From Chloroflexota bacterium (GTDB lineage: Bacteria; Chloroflexota; UBA11872; VXOZ01), in NCBI GenBank assembly GCA_958295775.1, contig CATQHC010000003.1, forward strand, positions 248,001 to 312,000: DNA of 64,000 nt. Direction: 5' to 3'. This document shows positions 22,989 to 31,754 of this stretch, piece by piece. Within the stretch, counting starts at the first letter, position 1. Each line of letters begins with the position of its first letter. The position numbers and the translations under genes are program-made. The notes beneath the pieces are model-generated. The model ran no database searches and had not been told where the DNA came from. It saw only the letters and a list, made by a program, of their open reading frames with translations.

Positions 22989-23229
22989 CGGCCCGGTCTT
23001 CAGGGGAGAAACCCCCACGGAGCGCGGGAGAAACGACACTTGCCATGGTGACGCGCCATCGTTGCAATGATGGGTGTATCAGCATCCGCGTCCGCCATTA
23101 CCATGAAAATGGCCCGCTTCCGCTATTCCTGTAAGTGTTGAGTATTTCGTTGACAGAATCCTCTCCCCAATTGGCAGTGTTGACAGTTCATGTCATTCCG
23201 AGCGCAGCGTCGAACAGGGTTCGCGGAAT

Positions 23230-24000
23230 CTAGGGCCCATGCCGCCTTTGGAGCCGGTGTAGCTTGGCCAAATTACGACAGGCTCCCACGATCAGCGTAA
23301 CGGCCCCCACCACCGCGGCTATGATGAAGGGCGCTCCCCACCCCATCGCCGCGCCAATGGTCCCAATCACGATCAACCCCAAGCCGAGCCAGTTGACCCA
23401 GGAGCCGAGCAGCGTCCGGATGGGCTTCCCCAAGACCAGGAGGGCAAGCCCGCTCCATAGCATGACATTGCCAACACCTATGATTGTCTCCAGCGTCGCC
23501 ATCGTCCCCCACTGTCCATAGTTGTAGCGGAAGAACTCATAGAGAAGATACTCCGGCGTCGCGCCGAAGATGGAGATGAGAAGCCCAAGCGCTGCCGTGC
23601 CCAATCCCAGCTTGGCCACCCACCCCAGCTTGCTGATCCATCCCGGCTTGCCGGCCAATCCCAGCAATCCGAGCAGCAGACGGATACTGACGATGCAGGC
23701 CCCGCACACAAAGACGAGGGCGCCGAGCAACAGCAGCATTTGCTCGCCCGCCTCCGGTTCGTCCGGAGGTAAGAACTCTCGCTCTTCAGGCGCGCCCAAG
23801 AGTGTCAAGAGCTGCATGAGCGCTTCGAAGAAGATTCCTCCGAGAATTCCGCCGGAGACCATAATGATGACGCCGGTCACCATCACGGCAAACCCTATCT
23901 TGTACGTCAGCCCCATCCGCCAGCCTGCCTTGCCCTGTAGGCCTGCCGTATCCTGTAGGCCAGTTCCAGCCTGAAAGCCAACACTCCCTGCCTTCTCCAA
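23230..24000 (-). CDS. Hypothetical polytopic membrane protein
   Basis: A 256-residue protein I do not recognise. After a ~30-residue Gly/Gln-rich start (partly repeated LQDTAGLQGKAG) there are about six hydrophobic helices: near 35-60, 85-110, 125-145, 165-190, 195-215 and 220-240. The second half has Gly-rich helices (GLGLIVIGTIGAAMGWG). No catalytic motif is visible. It is convergent with the vWA/PP2C/kinase operon, so any functional link is weak. The repeated codons near the start make the exact start uncertain. Confidence 0.7.
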   Translation of the reverse strand: MEKAGSVGFQAGTGLQDTAGLQGKAGWRMGLTYKIGFAVMVTGVIIMVSGGILGGIFFEALMQLLTLLGAPEEREFLPPDEPEAGEQMLLLLGALVFVCGACIVSIRLLLGLLGLAGKPGWISKLGWVAKLGLGTAALGLLISIFGATPEYLLYEFFRYNYGQWGTMATLETIIGVGNVMLWSGLALLVLGKPIRTLLGSWVNWLGLGLIVIGTIGAAMGWGAPFIIAAVVGAVTLIVGACRNLAKLHRLQRRHGP

Positions 24001-24628
24001 GAAGCGTTCGTCTTCCGCGTCTTCATCGCTGCACTCCGTTGGCTCCCGCTGTGGTTACGCTAAGACCGGAACTACCGCGCAACCGATTCATTGCGATCAG
24101 CGCCTCCCGCGGCCTCTGCCGTGCCCTTCCCTCCGTGACGGCGCTGAAGATGGCGGCACTGGACTGGGGGTTCGGGCCGCTTCCCACCCCCGTACCGGTT
24201 TGGCCGGCTACGCGGGAACACGCGTACCTCCGGCCACAATATTGGAGATAGTGTAACTATTGACATGATGCAGGACAATTCAAATGTCAACAAGACCTAA
24301 GCGCCGGGACTCGGTTGGCCTTCCCTGGCCGGTGTACGCTCGATCCTGGTTACCTCGTCGTAGCGCGGGAGCTTGTCCCTCGCCGGAGTAAGAAGCGCGG
24401 GGCGTGTTTTTCGGGGATTGCGCATGAGAAGAGGTCTCCCACGGAATGACCCTACAGTGACGCAGGCTGCAAACCTGCGCCGGAGACGTGCGACACTGTG
24501 TTCTTCGCCTTAGTGCTTAATGCGACAGCATTGGAGCTTGCCCCCACCTGTAAACACTATCTTAGGCATGGCGCTGCGGCGGCACGGCTGCGGCAAGCTC
24601 AGGCCGAACTGGAATCTAGACCCTTTTC
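24001..24628. other. 628-base gene-free stretch
   Basis: Short open frames have no family resemblance or ribosome sites. I see no tRNA, strong hairpin or member of the repeat families. It may hold the promoter of the membrane protein gene at 24000. Confidence 0.5.
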
Positions 24629-25759
24629 CTACCGTGTCGCTGCGCCGACCGGTTGCAGAGTCTCCTGGAGGCGGGCGATCACGGTGGGCACATCATCGGG
24701 ACGGAGCGTGATCGGGTCGATGAAGAGAAAACCCTCTTCGGCGTAGTGGTCGCGAGTGTAGATGGGCGGGCTGCCGGCTTCCAGCGCCTGGCACACGGCC
24801 ACGGCATCCATACCCGCAACCTCCGGATCGACCACGATCTTGGTGCGGGTCTGCGGATTGCCTGTGACGTCCCGCTCGGCAAAGACGTTGGCGCCGGGGA
24901 TGTCCTGCAGCGCCGCCACCATCACGTCCACTTTGGCGTTTTGCTCAGCTTCCCAGGCGGCAAAGTCGAGATTCGCGAGCCACTCCATGCGCTCTATGAC
25001 GCTCACCACACCTTCTTTCGAAGGCTTCATGGCGCGGCCGATGCCTTTGCCGTTCAATGCCGCAGCTTCCACGATACCGCGCTTGCCGGCAATCACGCCT
25101 GACGTGAAGCCGCAGAGGTGCTTGTGGCCGCTAAAGCAGACGGCGTCCGCGCCCTCCGCCAACAGGCGGTACGCAAACAACGCGCCGGCGGCGGCATCCA
25201 CGATCACGGGAAGGTTGTGGCGGTGGGCAATCTCGGCAAAGGCCGGCAATGATAGTTGGCCGCTGGTGGCGGTCATATGGGATACGACATAGAGAGCTGC
25301 CGCCGTCTGGTCGGTGATGGCGAATTCCATTTGCTCGGGCAATGCGCGGTTGGCCTCGCCAAACTCCACGGCCTTGGCACCGCTCAGATGGACCATCTGG
25401 GTTACCGGCGCGCCAAACCCCACCGTATGCCGCTTCTGAATTATGACCTCATTCTGCATGCGGCTGGTATCGGGCAGCGCCAACACTTTGCCCAAGTGCG
25501 TGCCGGTCATGGCTCCCGCACACAGCACCGCAATGGCCGAAGCGGCGCAATGGGTCACTGTGCCGGCTTCCGCGCCGGTGGCGTGGGCAATCGCCGCATC
25601 GGCGGCTGCGAGCAACTCCGTCATGCGCGCAAACTCCGGCGCCGCTTCAATTACGCGTTCGACGACTTCCGGCGGCACCGCCGATGCGCCCAGGGTCGTC
25701 TGCGTCCCCGCAGTGTTAATAATTGGCGTCAAGCCGTAGCGCTCGTGGTACTTGGACAT
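24629..25759 (-). CDS. SelA-like PLP-dependent enzyme (aminotransferase class V fold)
   Basis: A 376-residue protein of the SelA / D-glucosaminate-6-phosphate ammonia-lyase group. CFSGHKHLCGFTSGVIAG near 218-235 holds the Lys that binds PLP, and VIVDAAAG near 190 the Asp that contacts the cofactor. INTAGTQTTLGAS at the start is typical of the group. It more likely cleaves or isomerises a sugar-amino acid or amino acid than makes selenocysteine: no selB, selC or selD is present. The start at ATG 25759 has GAGGAG nine bases upstream. The gene's last ~100 bases are duplicated at 19747-19860. Confidence 0.88.
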   Translation of the reverse strand: MSKYHERYGLTPIINTAGTQTTLGASAVPPEVVERVIEAAPEFARMTELLAAADAAIAHATGAEAGTVTHCAASAIAVLCAGAMTGTHLGKVLALPDTSRMQNEVIIQKRHTVGFGAPVTQMVHLSGAKAVEFGEANRALPEQMEFAITDQTAAALYVVSHMTATSGQLSLPAFAEIAHRHNLPVIVDAAAGALFAYRLLAEGADAVCFSGHKHLCGFTSGVIAGKRGIVEAAALNGKGIGRAMKPSKEGVVSVIERMEWLANLDFAAWEAEQNAKVDVMVAALQDIPGANVFAERDVTGNPQTRTKIVVDPEVAGMDAVAVCQALEAGSPPIYTRDHYAEEGFLFIDPITLRPDDVPTVIARLQETLQPVGAATR

Positions 25760-25862
25760 GCGTGCTTTCTCCTCATCCTTCAAGAGTGGATCTTGTGCTC
25801 CCTGTGTCCCCGTTGTGGGTCCGCTCACCAATGAGCAGCAGGACACTTTGGCCCTGCAAATG

Positions 25863-25894
25863 ATGTAGGGGCACGGCATGCCGTGCCCCTACAT
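25863..25894. repeat. Dispersed palindrome, family A, copy 4
   Basis: A perfect 32-base palindrome, the longest of the family, with half-site ATGTAGGGGCACGGCA. It lies 104 bases upstream of the SelA-like start. Confidence 0.9.
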
Positions 25895-25970
25895 TCTATC
25901 TTGCTAACAGCGAAAACTCTCACAATTGTCTCGTACGAGGGCAAGAATCCTCGCATCTGGGTCTGGAAGC

Positions 25971-26008
25971 CCCCTCTCCCTCGACGGGAGAGGGCTGGGG
26001 TGAGGGTG
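25971..26008. repeat. Dispersed inverted repeat, family D, copy 1
   Basis: CCCCTCTCCC and GGGAGAGGG pair, followed by CTGGGGTGAGGGT. It recurs at 33190 and 36372-36473. Confidence 0.7.
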
Positions 26009-26055
26009 AATGCCGCCGGTCAGGCAAACTCGCACTAGCTCACCGCAACTTCAAC

Positions 26056-27483
26056 TTACCCTTTGTACTTCTCCTCCGTATCGTCGAGGATAGCCTGGAT
26101 TTGCGGCTTCAGCGCCAGCAGGCCTTCTTCCACGCCCGCGGTGCCGGCGTAAACATTATTGAGCCATTCCTTCACCTCTGCCGAACCGCTGAAGGCGAAG
26201 TTCGGCACCACCCAGCCGGGGTCGTAGCCGCCGGGGTGGTCGAGGACGTTGATGATGACGTCCAGCCGGACCTTGTCTTTCAGGTCGGGGAAGGTCTCAG
26301 TGGCCCACTGCTCCATGAGGTCGGCGCGCATGGGGATCGTGCCTTTGCCCGCGGCCCAGTTCAAGGTGCTGCCCTGCCAGGCCACGTACTGCCACGCTTC
26401 CTCGGGGTGGTCCGCATTGGTCACAACGCCGTTGGCGTCCGTCCATTGGAACGAGGCCGTGGTTTCCACCGTCGGCAAGGGCGCGAAGTCGATGGGCAGG
26501 TCTTCGTCACGAATGCGCTGCATCATATCGCCGAACGTGCCGCTGGAAAGCGTATTCAGGAAGGCCAGCTTGCCCTGGTAGAAGAGATTGACAATGCTGC
26601 CTTCGCCGAACAGGTCCGCGCCCTGGCCCGGCTTGAGCATGGCGCCGTGCTCGTGCACCATCGAGAAGTAATCACTGTAGCACGCCATCGTCTCCGGGCT
26701 GTCGCACACGGCGGTGCGGCGGTCGTCGGAAACCCACTGGCCGCCCCACAGGAAAGGGAGATTGCCCACCAGCGCGCCGGTGCCCATGTTGGAGGCGCCC
26801 ATCGTCGCAATGTTGCCGCCCTCGGTGACGGTGGTCTTCTTCGCCATATCAATGTAGGCGTCCCAGTTCCACTCCGGGTCGCCCCAGGTGGCGGACGGCT
26901 CATTGAGGCCGGCCTTCTCGATGATTTCCCGGTTGTACGGCAGGGCCATCATGTTGCCGCCGGTCTGGTTGGGGAGACTGTTGATTTCGTTGCGGATGCG
27001 GCTGATGGAGTTGAAGATGTGCTGGGGATAGTGGCTCAGGTCGAAGTTGTCGCGCTTGATATAGTCGGCGAGATCGACAAAGTAACCAAGCAGATAGGTC
27101 GCGTTGTCCGCTTCCCAGGCGGCATCCGGCTGCTCACCGGCCGCAAACGCCGTCCGAAACGACTCCTGGTAGGCGTGCATGTTGTGGATGACTTCCACGG
27201 TAATGCCCGGATGCGTCTCTTCGAACGGCGCCACCAAGGTGTCCGGGTAATTCTCAAGCTGACGGGCGTTGAGCCAGGTGCCGTAGCGGATGTGTACCGG
27301 CTCCTTCTCGGGAGCGGGCTCTTCGGCCTTCGGTTTGGCCTCTTCTGCCATCTCCTCTTTGGCAGCTTCAGGCTCTGCCATCGTCGCCTGCCCACAGGCG
27401 GCGAGCATTACGCCGACACCGGTTATTCCAAAACCGGCGAGAATCCCACGTCGAGTCAACTGCAATTCGTCACGGTCGGACAT
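26056..27483 (-). CDS. Extracellular solute-binding lipoprotein (ABC family 1), second
   Basis: A 475-residue precursor. LTRRGILAGFGITGVGVMLAACG is a signal peptide with a twin-arginine-like RR and the lipobox LAAC, followed by a 30-residue Glu/Ala/Lys/Pro linker. The mature domain (from VHIRYGTWLNARQ) resembles family 1 sugar-binding proteins; VIHNMHAYQESFRTAFAAGEQPD is typical of their first lobe. ATG 27483 has GGAGG seven bases upstream. It is monocistronic with no permease genes near. It shares little obvious sequence with the first such protein beyond signal and linker style. The ligand is unknown. Confidence 0.9.
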   Translation of the reverse strand: MSDRDELQLTRRGILAGFGITGVGVMLAACGQATMAEPEAAKEEMAEEAKPKAEEPAPEKEPVHIRYGTWLNARQLENYPDTLVAPFEETHPGITVEVIHNMHAYQESFRTAFAAGEQPDAAWEADNATYLLGYFVDLADYIKRDNFDLSHYPQHIFNSISRIRNEINSLPNQTGGNMMALPYNREIIEKAGLNEPSATWGDPEWNWDAYIDMAKKTTVTEGGNIATMGASNMGTGALVGNLPFLWGGQWVSDDRRTAVCDSPETMACYSDYFSMVHEHGAMLKPGQGADLFGEGSIVNLFYQGKLAFLNTLSSGTFGDMMQRIRDEDLPIDFAPLPTVETTASFQWTDANGVVTNADHPEEAWQYVAWQGSTLNWAAGKGTIPMRADLMEQWATETFPDLKDKVRLDVIINVLDHPGGYDPGWVVPNFAFSGSAEVKEWLNNVYAGTAGVEEGLLALKPQIQAILDDTEEKYKG

Positions 27484-27935
27484 ATTCCTGCCTCCAGCCT
27501 CTACTGCTATAGGATACGTTTCCTCTCTGCACCAAAACACGAGGCTCCGGCAGAGAACTTTAGGGGCTCCCAGCCCTATGCCACGCCTCGCTGCCTCAAT
27601 GCACCGTGCTTACACTCTAATTGTCACTGCGAGATGTTGTCAAGATAAGTGATATGTAATTGCGACACGCAAAACTGTGCAACCTGCCAGTGTGCCTCTG
27701 CGCAATCGACACGATAGCATCCCCGCCAACCGGAAATATGCGACGCCTGTGTGAATTGGTGCTACTAAATGGCGCCGCCGGTGCTGCGGCAGTTTGAGTA
27801 GGTAGAGGAACTGAGTTCCACTGCAGGAGCGTTACCCATTGGGTTTCGCGAGAGGCACAAACACGCCTGGGTGAAATACCCCCGAGGCGCGCTGCAACGA
27901 CAAAACGACAATATAGAGAGGTCGGCACAGCCGGT
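27484..27935. other. 452-base intergenic region
   Basis: It holds the 5' leader and predicted promoter (27614-27643) of the solute-binding protein gene. Beyond that I see no gene, repeat or RNA. Confidence 0.5.
27614..27643 (-). promoter_or_regulatory. Predicted sigma-70-like promoter of the second solute-binding protein
   Basis: On the minus strand TTGACA (27643-27638) and TAGAGT (27619-27614) are 18 bases apart, ~130 bases before the start codon. Confidence 0.4.
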
Positions 27936-28187
27936 TCAGCCGCCGAGCGGCAGCAGTTCAACCACGCTAGATATCGCGACGACGGCAGCGCCGACTGAAA
28001 GGATCCACCACTTTATGCCGCGGATTTCACCGTCCTGCCTCGCAATGTCAGCCTTCAATTCGGCTTTCATCTGGGCAAGATCGGTTTCAACGCGCGCAAG
28101 ATCAGCCTTCGTCGCCAGGTGTTCGTATCCGCCTTCTATCCGGCTTACCCGTTCGCCGAGTGAAGATGTCTGCTCCGCCGTCGCCAA
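27936..28187 (-). CDS. Small coiled-coil, tail-anchored protein
   Basis: An 83-residue protein: a heptad-rich segment (SSLGERVSRIEGGYEHLATKADLARVETDLAQMK) followed by one transmembrane helix (WWILSVGAAVVAISSVVELL) at the C-terminus. It resembles small proteins of the haemolysin-XhlA/DUF1640-like type, which oligomerise at the membrane; no function is established. I place the start at TTG 28187 because GGAG lies eight bases upstream and the coiled coil begins soon after; an ATG at 28232 would add 15 residues. It is monocistronic. Confidence 0.7.
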   Translation of the reverse strand: MATAEQTSSLGERVSRIEGGYEHLATKADLARVETDLAQMKAELKADIARQDGEIRGIKWWILSVGAAVVAISSVVELLPLGG

Positions 28188-28353
28188 TGTGCAATCTCCA
28201 AAAACCGCGTGATCCTGACTTTCTTTATACACATCTGTGTCATATACACAAGCATTGAATACTTCTATAGAGCGAAGGAGTCTTGTGCTCTAGCAAGCTC
28301 TTCGTCCAAGTGGTGTGAGTTAATTCCAGCGTGACACAAATCAGCGCTAGTGG

Positions 28354-29292
28354 CTAGCTCATCTGGTAGCCGCGCTTTGCATCCGGCAGTCCCACCGGTT
28401 TGCCGAGCGCTTCCGCCATGGCGCGCACGTGGTACGGCAGCGCGCCGCAGCATGCGCCAATAAACTCAATGCCGATGCCTTCGGCCTCCTTGGCGTACTC
28501 CGCCATGACAAAACGGCTCAGCACGCGCGGCTCCACACTTGGGTACAAGCTGGCGCGGCTGATCGCCTGGTTGAACACTTCGCCGGGTTCCAGTTGATAA
28601 GCCGTCGGCTGGACGCATATAGGCACCGAAACCGCGTCGCGAATGCGCCGCGCCATGTCGTTCATCGTCTGCCAGGGACGCATGCAGTTCAGGCCCACCA
28701 CGTCGGCGCCGTTATCTACCAGGCGTTTTGCCGCTTCCACCGGATCGTAGCCGTCGCGGGTGAACTCACTATCACGGAAGGTCAGCGTGACCACGGCCGG
28801 GACACCCGCCTCTTTGACAAAGGGGATAACCAGGCTCGCCTCTTCCACCGAATAGAAAGTCTCGATGATAAAAACATCCACCTCGGGGTCCATCTGCTCG
28901 GCAACCCGCCGGGCGAAGAATTCCTGCGCCCGCTTGCGGTCGTCGGCATTCAGCGGCTCCCACTTCGATGAACCGGAATAGATGAACTGGCTGACGGTGC
29001 CGGCCACGTAGCGGTCCGGACCCGCGGCCTCGCGCGCCAATTCCACCGCCGCTTTGTGCAATTCAGCTTCTCTGCCAAAGGGTCGCACGCCCCAGGACAT
29101 GGCCTGCAGAAGCTCGGCCCCCGCTCGGGCAAACTCATGGTGCATTTCCAACACCGCTTCGGGATAGTCCAATACCGCCATCGGAATGTGGGAGGCATAG
29201 CTGCCAATCACCCGGCGTTCCAGTTCAAGGTAATACGCGCCGTCGCCCAGCAGCGGCCCCTGCGCAAGACGCTCGAGAAAGTCCGCTTTCAC
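28354..29292 (-). CDS. Homocysteine S-methyltransferase family protein
   Basis: A 312-residue protein of the betaine-homocysteine/cobalamin-dependent methyltransferase barrel family. LLGDGAYYLELERR opens the domain, VVGLNCMRP gives the first zinc-binding Cys and FIGACCGALPYHVRAMAEAL the Cys-Cys pair that completes the site. The enzyme should move a methyl group to a thiol such as homocysteine; the donor is not clear. The start is placed at GTG 29292, where AAGGAG lies seven bases upstream and the family's usual N-terminus begins. A longer frame reaches 29382. It is monocistronic. Confidence 0.9.
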   Translation of the reverse strand: MKADFLERLAQGPLLGDGAYYLELERRVIGSYASHIPMAVLDYPEAVLEMHHEFARAGAELLQAMSWGVRPFGREAELHKAAVELAREAAGPDRYVAGTVSQFIYSGSSKWEPLNADDRKRAQEFFARRVAEQMDPEVDVFIIETFYSVEEASLVIPFVKEAGVPAVVTLTFRDSEFTRDGYDPVEAAKRLVDNGADVVGLNCMRPWQTMNDMARRIRDAVSVPICVQPTAYQLEPGEVFNQAISRASLYPSVEPRVLSRFVMAEYAKEAEGIGIEFIGACCGALPYHVRAMAEALGKPVGLPDAKRGYQMS

Positions 29293-29519
29293 CGGCCTGC
29301 TCCTTGTTACTGCTACCGTGTACGCACCTATCATACTGGAAAGTATGGCACGTACGTGCTTGTGAGCGCGCTTAGTGGTCACCCATCATTGGGTAAGCTG
29401 CGGCAAGGCGGACAAAGGGATGCTCCGTGCTGAAGAGATCCAAGAGCGGTGTGAAATGCGGTCTCTACTTCCACGGCTATTGAGGAGAGGCCGCATACCT
29501 GCTAGAATTAGCACGTAAG

Positions 29520-29596
29520 CGGGGCGTGGCTCAGCCTGGTAGAGCGCAGCGTTCGGGACGCTGAGGCCGGCGGTTCAAATCCGCCCGCCCCGACCA
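29520..29596 (+). tRNA. tRNA-Pro (CGG)
   Basis: A full cloverleaf of 77 bases. The acceptor arm is CGGGGCG pairing with CGCCCCG, then A and an encoded CCA. The anticodon stem CAGCG/CGCTG closes the loop TTCGGGA, giving anticodon CGG. GGTTCAAATCC forms the T loop. It closely resembles bacterial tRNA-Pro genes. Confidence 0.97.
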
Positions 29597-29749
29597 AGCA
29601 GTGAGACAAGGACGTCGCTTTGCTGTGTCGTTCTCCATTGCTTACTCCAAACCATCCGCAAAGCGGTTTCTTAGCGTGTGCACGAAGAGGTGTGCGCTCA
29701 GCAAAGGGCAGTGTAGCCGTTGCCGTTGGTCAGCAACGGGAGGTATGGA

Positions 29750-30061
29750 ATGCAACAGCAACCGCAACAACCAGATGTAGACAAACTCATCATTGCCGTG
29801 ATTCGCAACGATGACGCCAACACCATCGTGGACGAACTCGTGAAGCGGCGCATCGGCAATACGCGCATCAATACGGCCGGAGGCGTGCTGCGCCGGGGCA
29901 ACGTGACCCTGCTAGTCGGCGTGCCGGCCGGCCAAGTGGATGAAACCCTTGAGGTAATCCGCGAGAACGTGAGCGGCCAGCCGCTCACGGGTAAGGGCCA
30001 GACCGGCAACAATCGCGGCGTCGCCTTTGTAGTCGACGCCGGCCGCTACGTGCGGGTCTGA
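29750..30061 (+). CDS. Cyclic-di-AMP receptor, P-II-like (DarA/PstA/YaaQ family)
   Basis: A 103-residue protein of the small P-II-like trimer family that binds c-di-AMP. DKLIIAVIRNDDANTIVDEL opens the ferredoxin-like fold, TAGGVLRRGNVTLLVGVPAGQVDETLEVI is the conserved core, and the C-terminal GVAFVVDAGRYVR matches the last strand. It senses the second messenger that controls potassium and wall turgor in many bacteria; its partner is unknown. ATG 29750 has GGGAGG six bases upstream. It follows tRNA-Pro by 150 bases and may be transcribed from beyond it. Confidence 0.93.
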   Translation: MQQQPQQPDVDKLIIAVIRNDDANTIVDELVKRRIGNTRINTAGGVLRRGNVTLLVGVPAGQVDETLEVIRENVSGQPLTGKGQTGNNRGVAFVVDAGRYVRV

Positions 30062-30104
30062 CAGATCCCCCGTAGGCAGGTGACCTAAAGGCCAGTGACC
30101 AGTA

Positions 30105-30162
30105 GCCGTTCATCCTTCGACCCTGCGGCTAGCTCAGGACAGGCACGCTCAGGACGAACGGC
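30105..30162. repeat. Dispersed inverted repeat, family C, copy 3 (long)
   Basis: GCCGTTC and GAACGGC ends enclose TTCGACC and GCTCAGGAC motifs; this copy is longer than the others, with an internal duplication. Confidence 0.65.
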
Positions 30163-30240
30163 TATTCGTATTTCTGGTGGATCCTAACAGCCTGGGACTT
30201 TATGAATAGCTTCTCTGTGAGCTTTTCGCCTCCAAATGTG

Positions 30241-30264
30241 GTTCGACATGCTCACCACGAACGG
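30241..30264. repeat. Dispersed repeat, family C, copy 4
   Basis: GTTCGACATGCTCACCACGAA core, 80 bases from copy 3 and before the convergent isomerase gene. Confidence 0.6.
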
Positions 30265-30344
30265 AAATCCCTTGGCTGAGCGCCTCCGAGTAAAGCCCGA
30301 CTTTACGCAACACCTCCACAACTCCCCGCCGGCCCGCGGCTTTC

Positions 30345-31136
30345 CTATACGCCTTTTGACGTAAGAAACTCCAAGCTTGACCGCAAACAGTCAAAGGCAT
30401 CACGGCGGCACGTGTCCTGCTCCACGGCGTACCACTCTACGCCTGCCTTATCACCGGCGGCGATGATGCCGTCCCAGTCCAGATTGCCCTCCCCGACCGG
30501 ACACATGACCGGACCTTCGTCGGCGTCCACTTCCTTGTCTTTGGCGTGGATTACCGGCACCCGCCCGGACGCCTGCGCGAGCAGCTTTGCCGGATTCGCT
30601 CCGGCGTGCGCGACCCAGTAGACATCGAACTCCAGCGTGAAGTCCGGCCCGCCTTCCTCGATGAAAATGTCGATCAGGGTCTTGGGGCCGGGCGCGATGC
30701 GTTCGAACTCATGGGCGTGATTGTGATAGCCGAAGGTCAAGCCGGCCGCCTTGAGCTTCTGGATCACCGGCTGCGCTTCTGCGAGAAAATTGCGATAGCC
30801 CTGCTCGCCCTGGCTGCGGTAGGGCTGGGGAATGCCGCCGATGGCGACGTAGTTGCAGTCCAGCACGCCGTGAAAGTCAATTTCGGCTTGGGTGTTGTTT
30901 GCCAAGTCGTCCCAACTGCGGTGCGTGGCGATACAGCGAATGCCGTTGTCGTCGAGCATCTGTTTCGCTTCCTGCACCGTTACTTCGGGGTCAGTGTTCT
31001 CCAGCGCGCCCACGGCAGAGAACTGCGCCGCCTCGTAACCTATCTTGCTAATCTTCCGCAGAGAATCGGCCAAGTCCTTGCGCGTCTTGGTGTGGTCCCG
31101 TACGGTGTACATCTGCGCTGCCACTTTACTCGGCAT
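30345..31136 (-). CDS. Sugar phosphate isomerase/epimerase-like TIM-barrel protein
   Basis: A 263-residue protein of the xylose-isomerase-like (AP endonuclease 2) superfamily. LTFGYHNHAHEF near 135, FTLEFDVYWVAHAG near 167, VIHAKDKE near 195 and YAVEQD near 240 provide the metal-binding His, Asp and Glu residues. Members isomerise or epimerise sugars, inositols or hydroxypyruvate. The exact substrate is unknown. There is no signal peptide. The gene is monocistronic and divergent from a region rich in repeats. Confidence 0.9.
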   Translation of the reverse strand: MPSKVAAQMYTVRDHTKTRKDLADSLRKISKIGYEAAQFSAVGALENTDPEVTVQEAKQMLDDNGIRCIATHRSWDDLANNTQAEIDFHGVLDCNYVAIGGIPQPYRSQGEQGYRNFLAEAQPVIQKLKAAGLTFGYHNHAHEFERIAPGPKTLIDIFIEEGGPDFTLEFDVYWVAHAGANPAKLLAQASGRVPVIHAKDKEVDADEGPVMCPVGEGNLDWDGIIAAGDKAGVEWYAVEQDTCRRDAFDCLRSSLEFLTSKGV

Positions 31137-31235
31137 CGGTGTCTCCTTGTGTTCAATGTGTTTCCGGGGGTGGGGGCTGCTTTCTGGAGATTATATACCG
31201 TTTGGTGCCACCTCAGTAGACAAGGACGTAATGAC

Positions 31236-31263
31236 GTAGGGGCACGACATGTCGTGCCCCTAC
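31236..31263. repeat. Dispersed palindrome, family A, copy 5
   Basis: A perfect 28-base palindrome with half-site GTAGGGGCACGACA. It lies between the isomerase gene and a copy of family B. Confidence 0.9.
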
Positions 31264-31282
31264 CGCGTTCAAAGGAAAAAAC

Positions 31283-31309
31283 GTAGCGCGGGGGCTTGCC
31301 CTCCGCTCC
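31283..31309. repeat. Dispersed GC-rich hairpin, family B, copy 1
   Basis: GTAGCGCGGGGGCTTGCC... forms a GCGGGGG/CCTCCGC hairpin. Other copies are at 41977, 47644, 49858 and in the tandem array at 61772. Confidence 0.7.
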
Positions 31310-31443
31310 TCCCAAAGCGCCTATTCTTCCGATCAACCCTACGTTGGGTGGAAAGCGCCAATGAATAGCAGCGGCGGCGCGCAACACCTCGTCACCCGCC
31401 GCCTTGGGCCCTACTTAGAGAAAACGAATGGGTCACATGGAAT

Positions 31444-31728
31444 TTAGACCGCGCCGCCGGAGACGGCCGGCACGATGGAGACGTCATCGCCGTCGCTGAG
31501 CGCTGTTGCCAGGCCATCGATGAAGCGGATGTCCTCACCATGCACGTAAATGTTGATGAAGCGGCGCAGTTCGCCGTCCTCGTCGCACATGCGGGCTTTG
31601 AACCCCTCGTGGGCCTCGTCCAACTTGGTAATCAGTTCTTCAATCGTGTTTGCGCCCTCCACCGTAACCTCAGCCTTGCCGCCGGCCAGGGGACGGAGCG
31701 GCGTGGGAATTTTAACCGCATTTGCCAT
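31444..31728 (-). CDS. MoaD/ThiS-family ubiquitin-like protein ending in GGAV
   Basis: A 94-residue beta-grasp protein. INIYVHGEDIRFIDGLATALSDGDDVSIVPAVSGG matches the conserved second half of MoaD-like sulfur carriers. These proteins need a free C-terminal Gly-Gly for adenylation; here Gly91-Gly92 are followed by Ala-Val, so two residues must be removed first, as in some pathways that use a JAMM protease. No such protease is adjacent. It lies 26 bases after thrC on the same strand, so the two should be cotranscribed. The function is probably sulfur delivery to an amino acid or cofactor rather than general molybdopterin work, since no other moa gene is seen. Confidence 0.88.
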   Translation of the reverse strand: MANAVKIPTPLRPLAGGKAEVTVEGANTIEELITKLDEAHEGFKARMCDEDGELRRFINIYVHGEDIRFIDGLATALSDGDDVSIVPAVSGGAV

Positions 31729-31754
31729 TGTTTCGTCTCTTCCTTCCTAAGAGC

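Noticed and set aside
24629-25759. Selenocysteine synthase (selA) proper
   Set aside because: No selB, selC, selD or Sec gene is seen; the protein fits the wider SelA-like/DgaE group better.
26101-27648. A 515-codon open frame on the plus strand
   Set aside because: It lies antisense to a clear solute-binding protein gene, has no family resemblance and is typical of GC-rich mirror frames.
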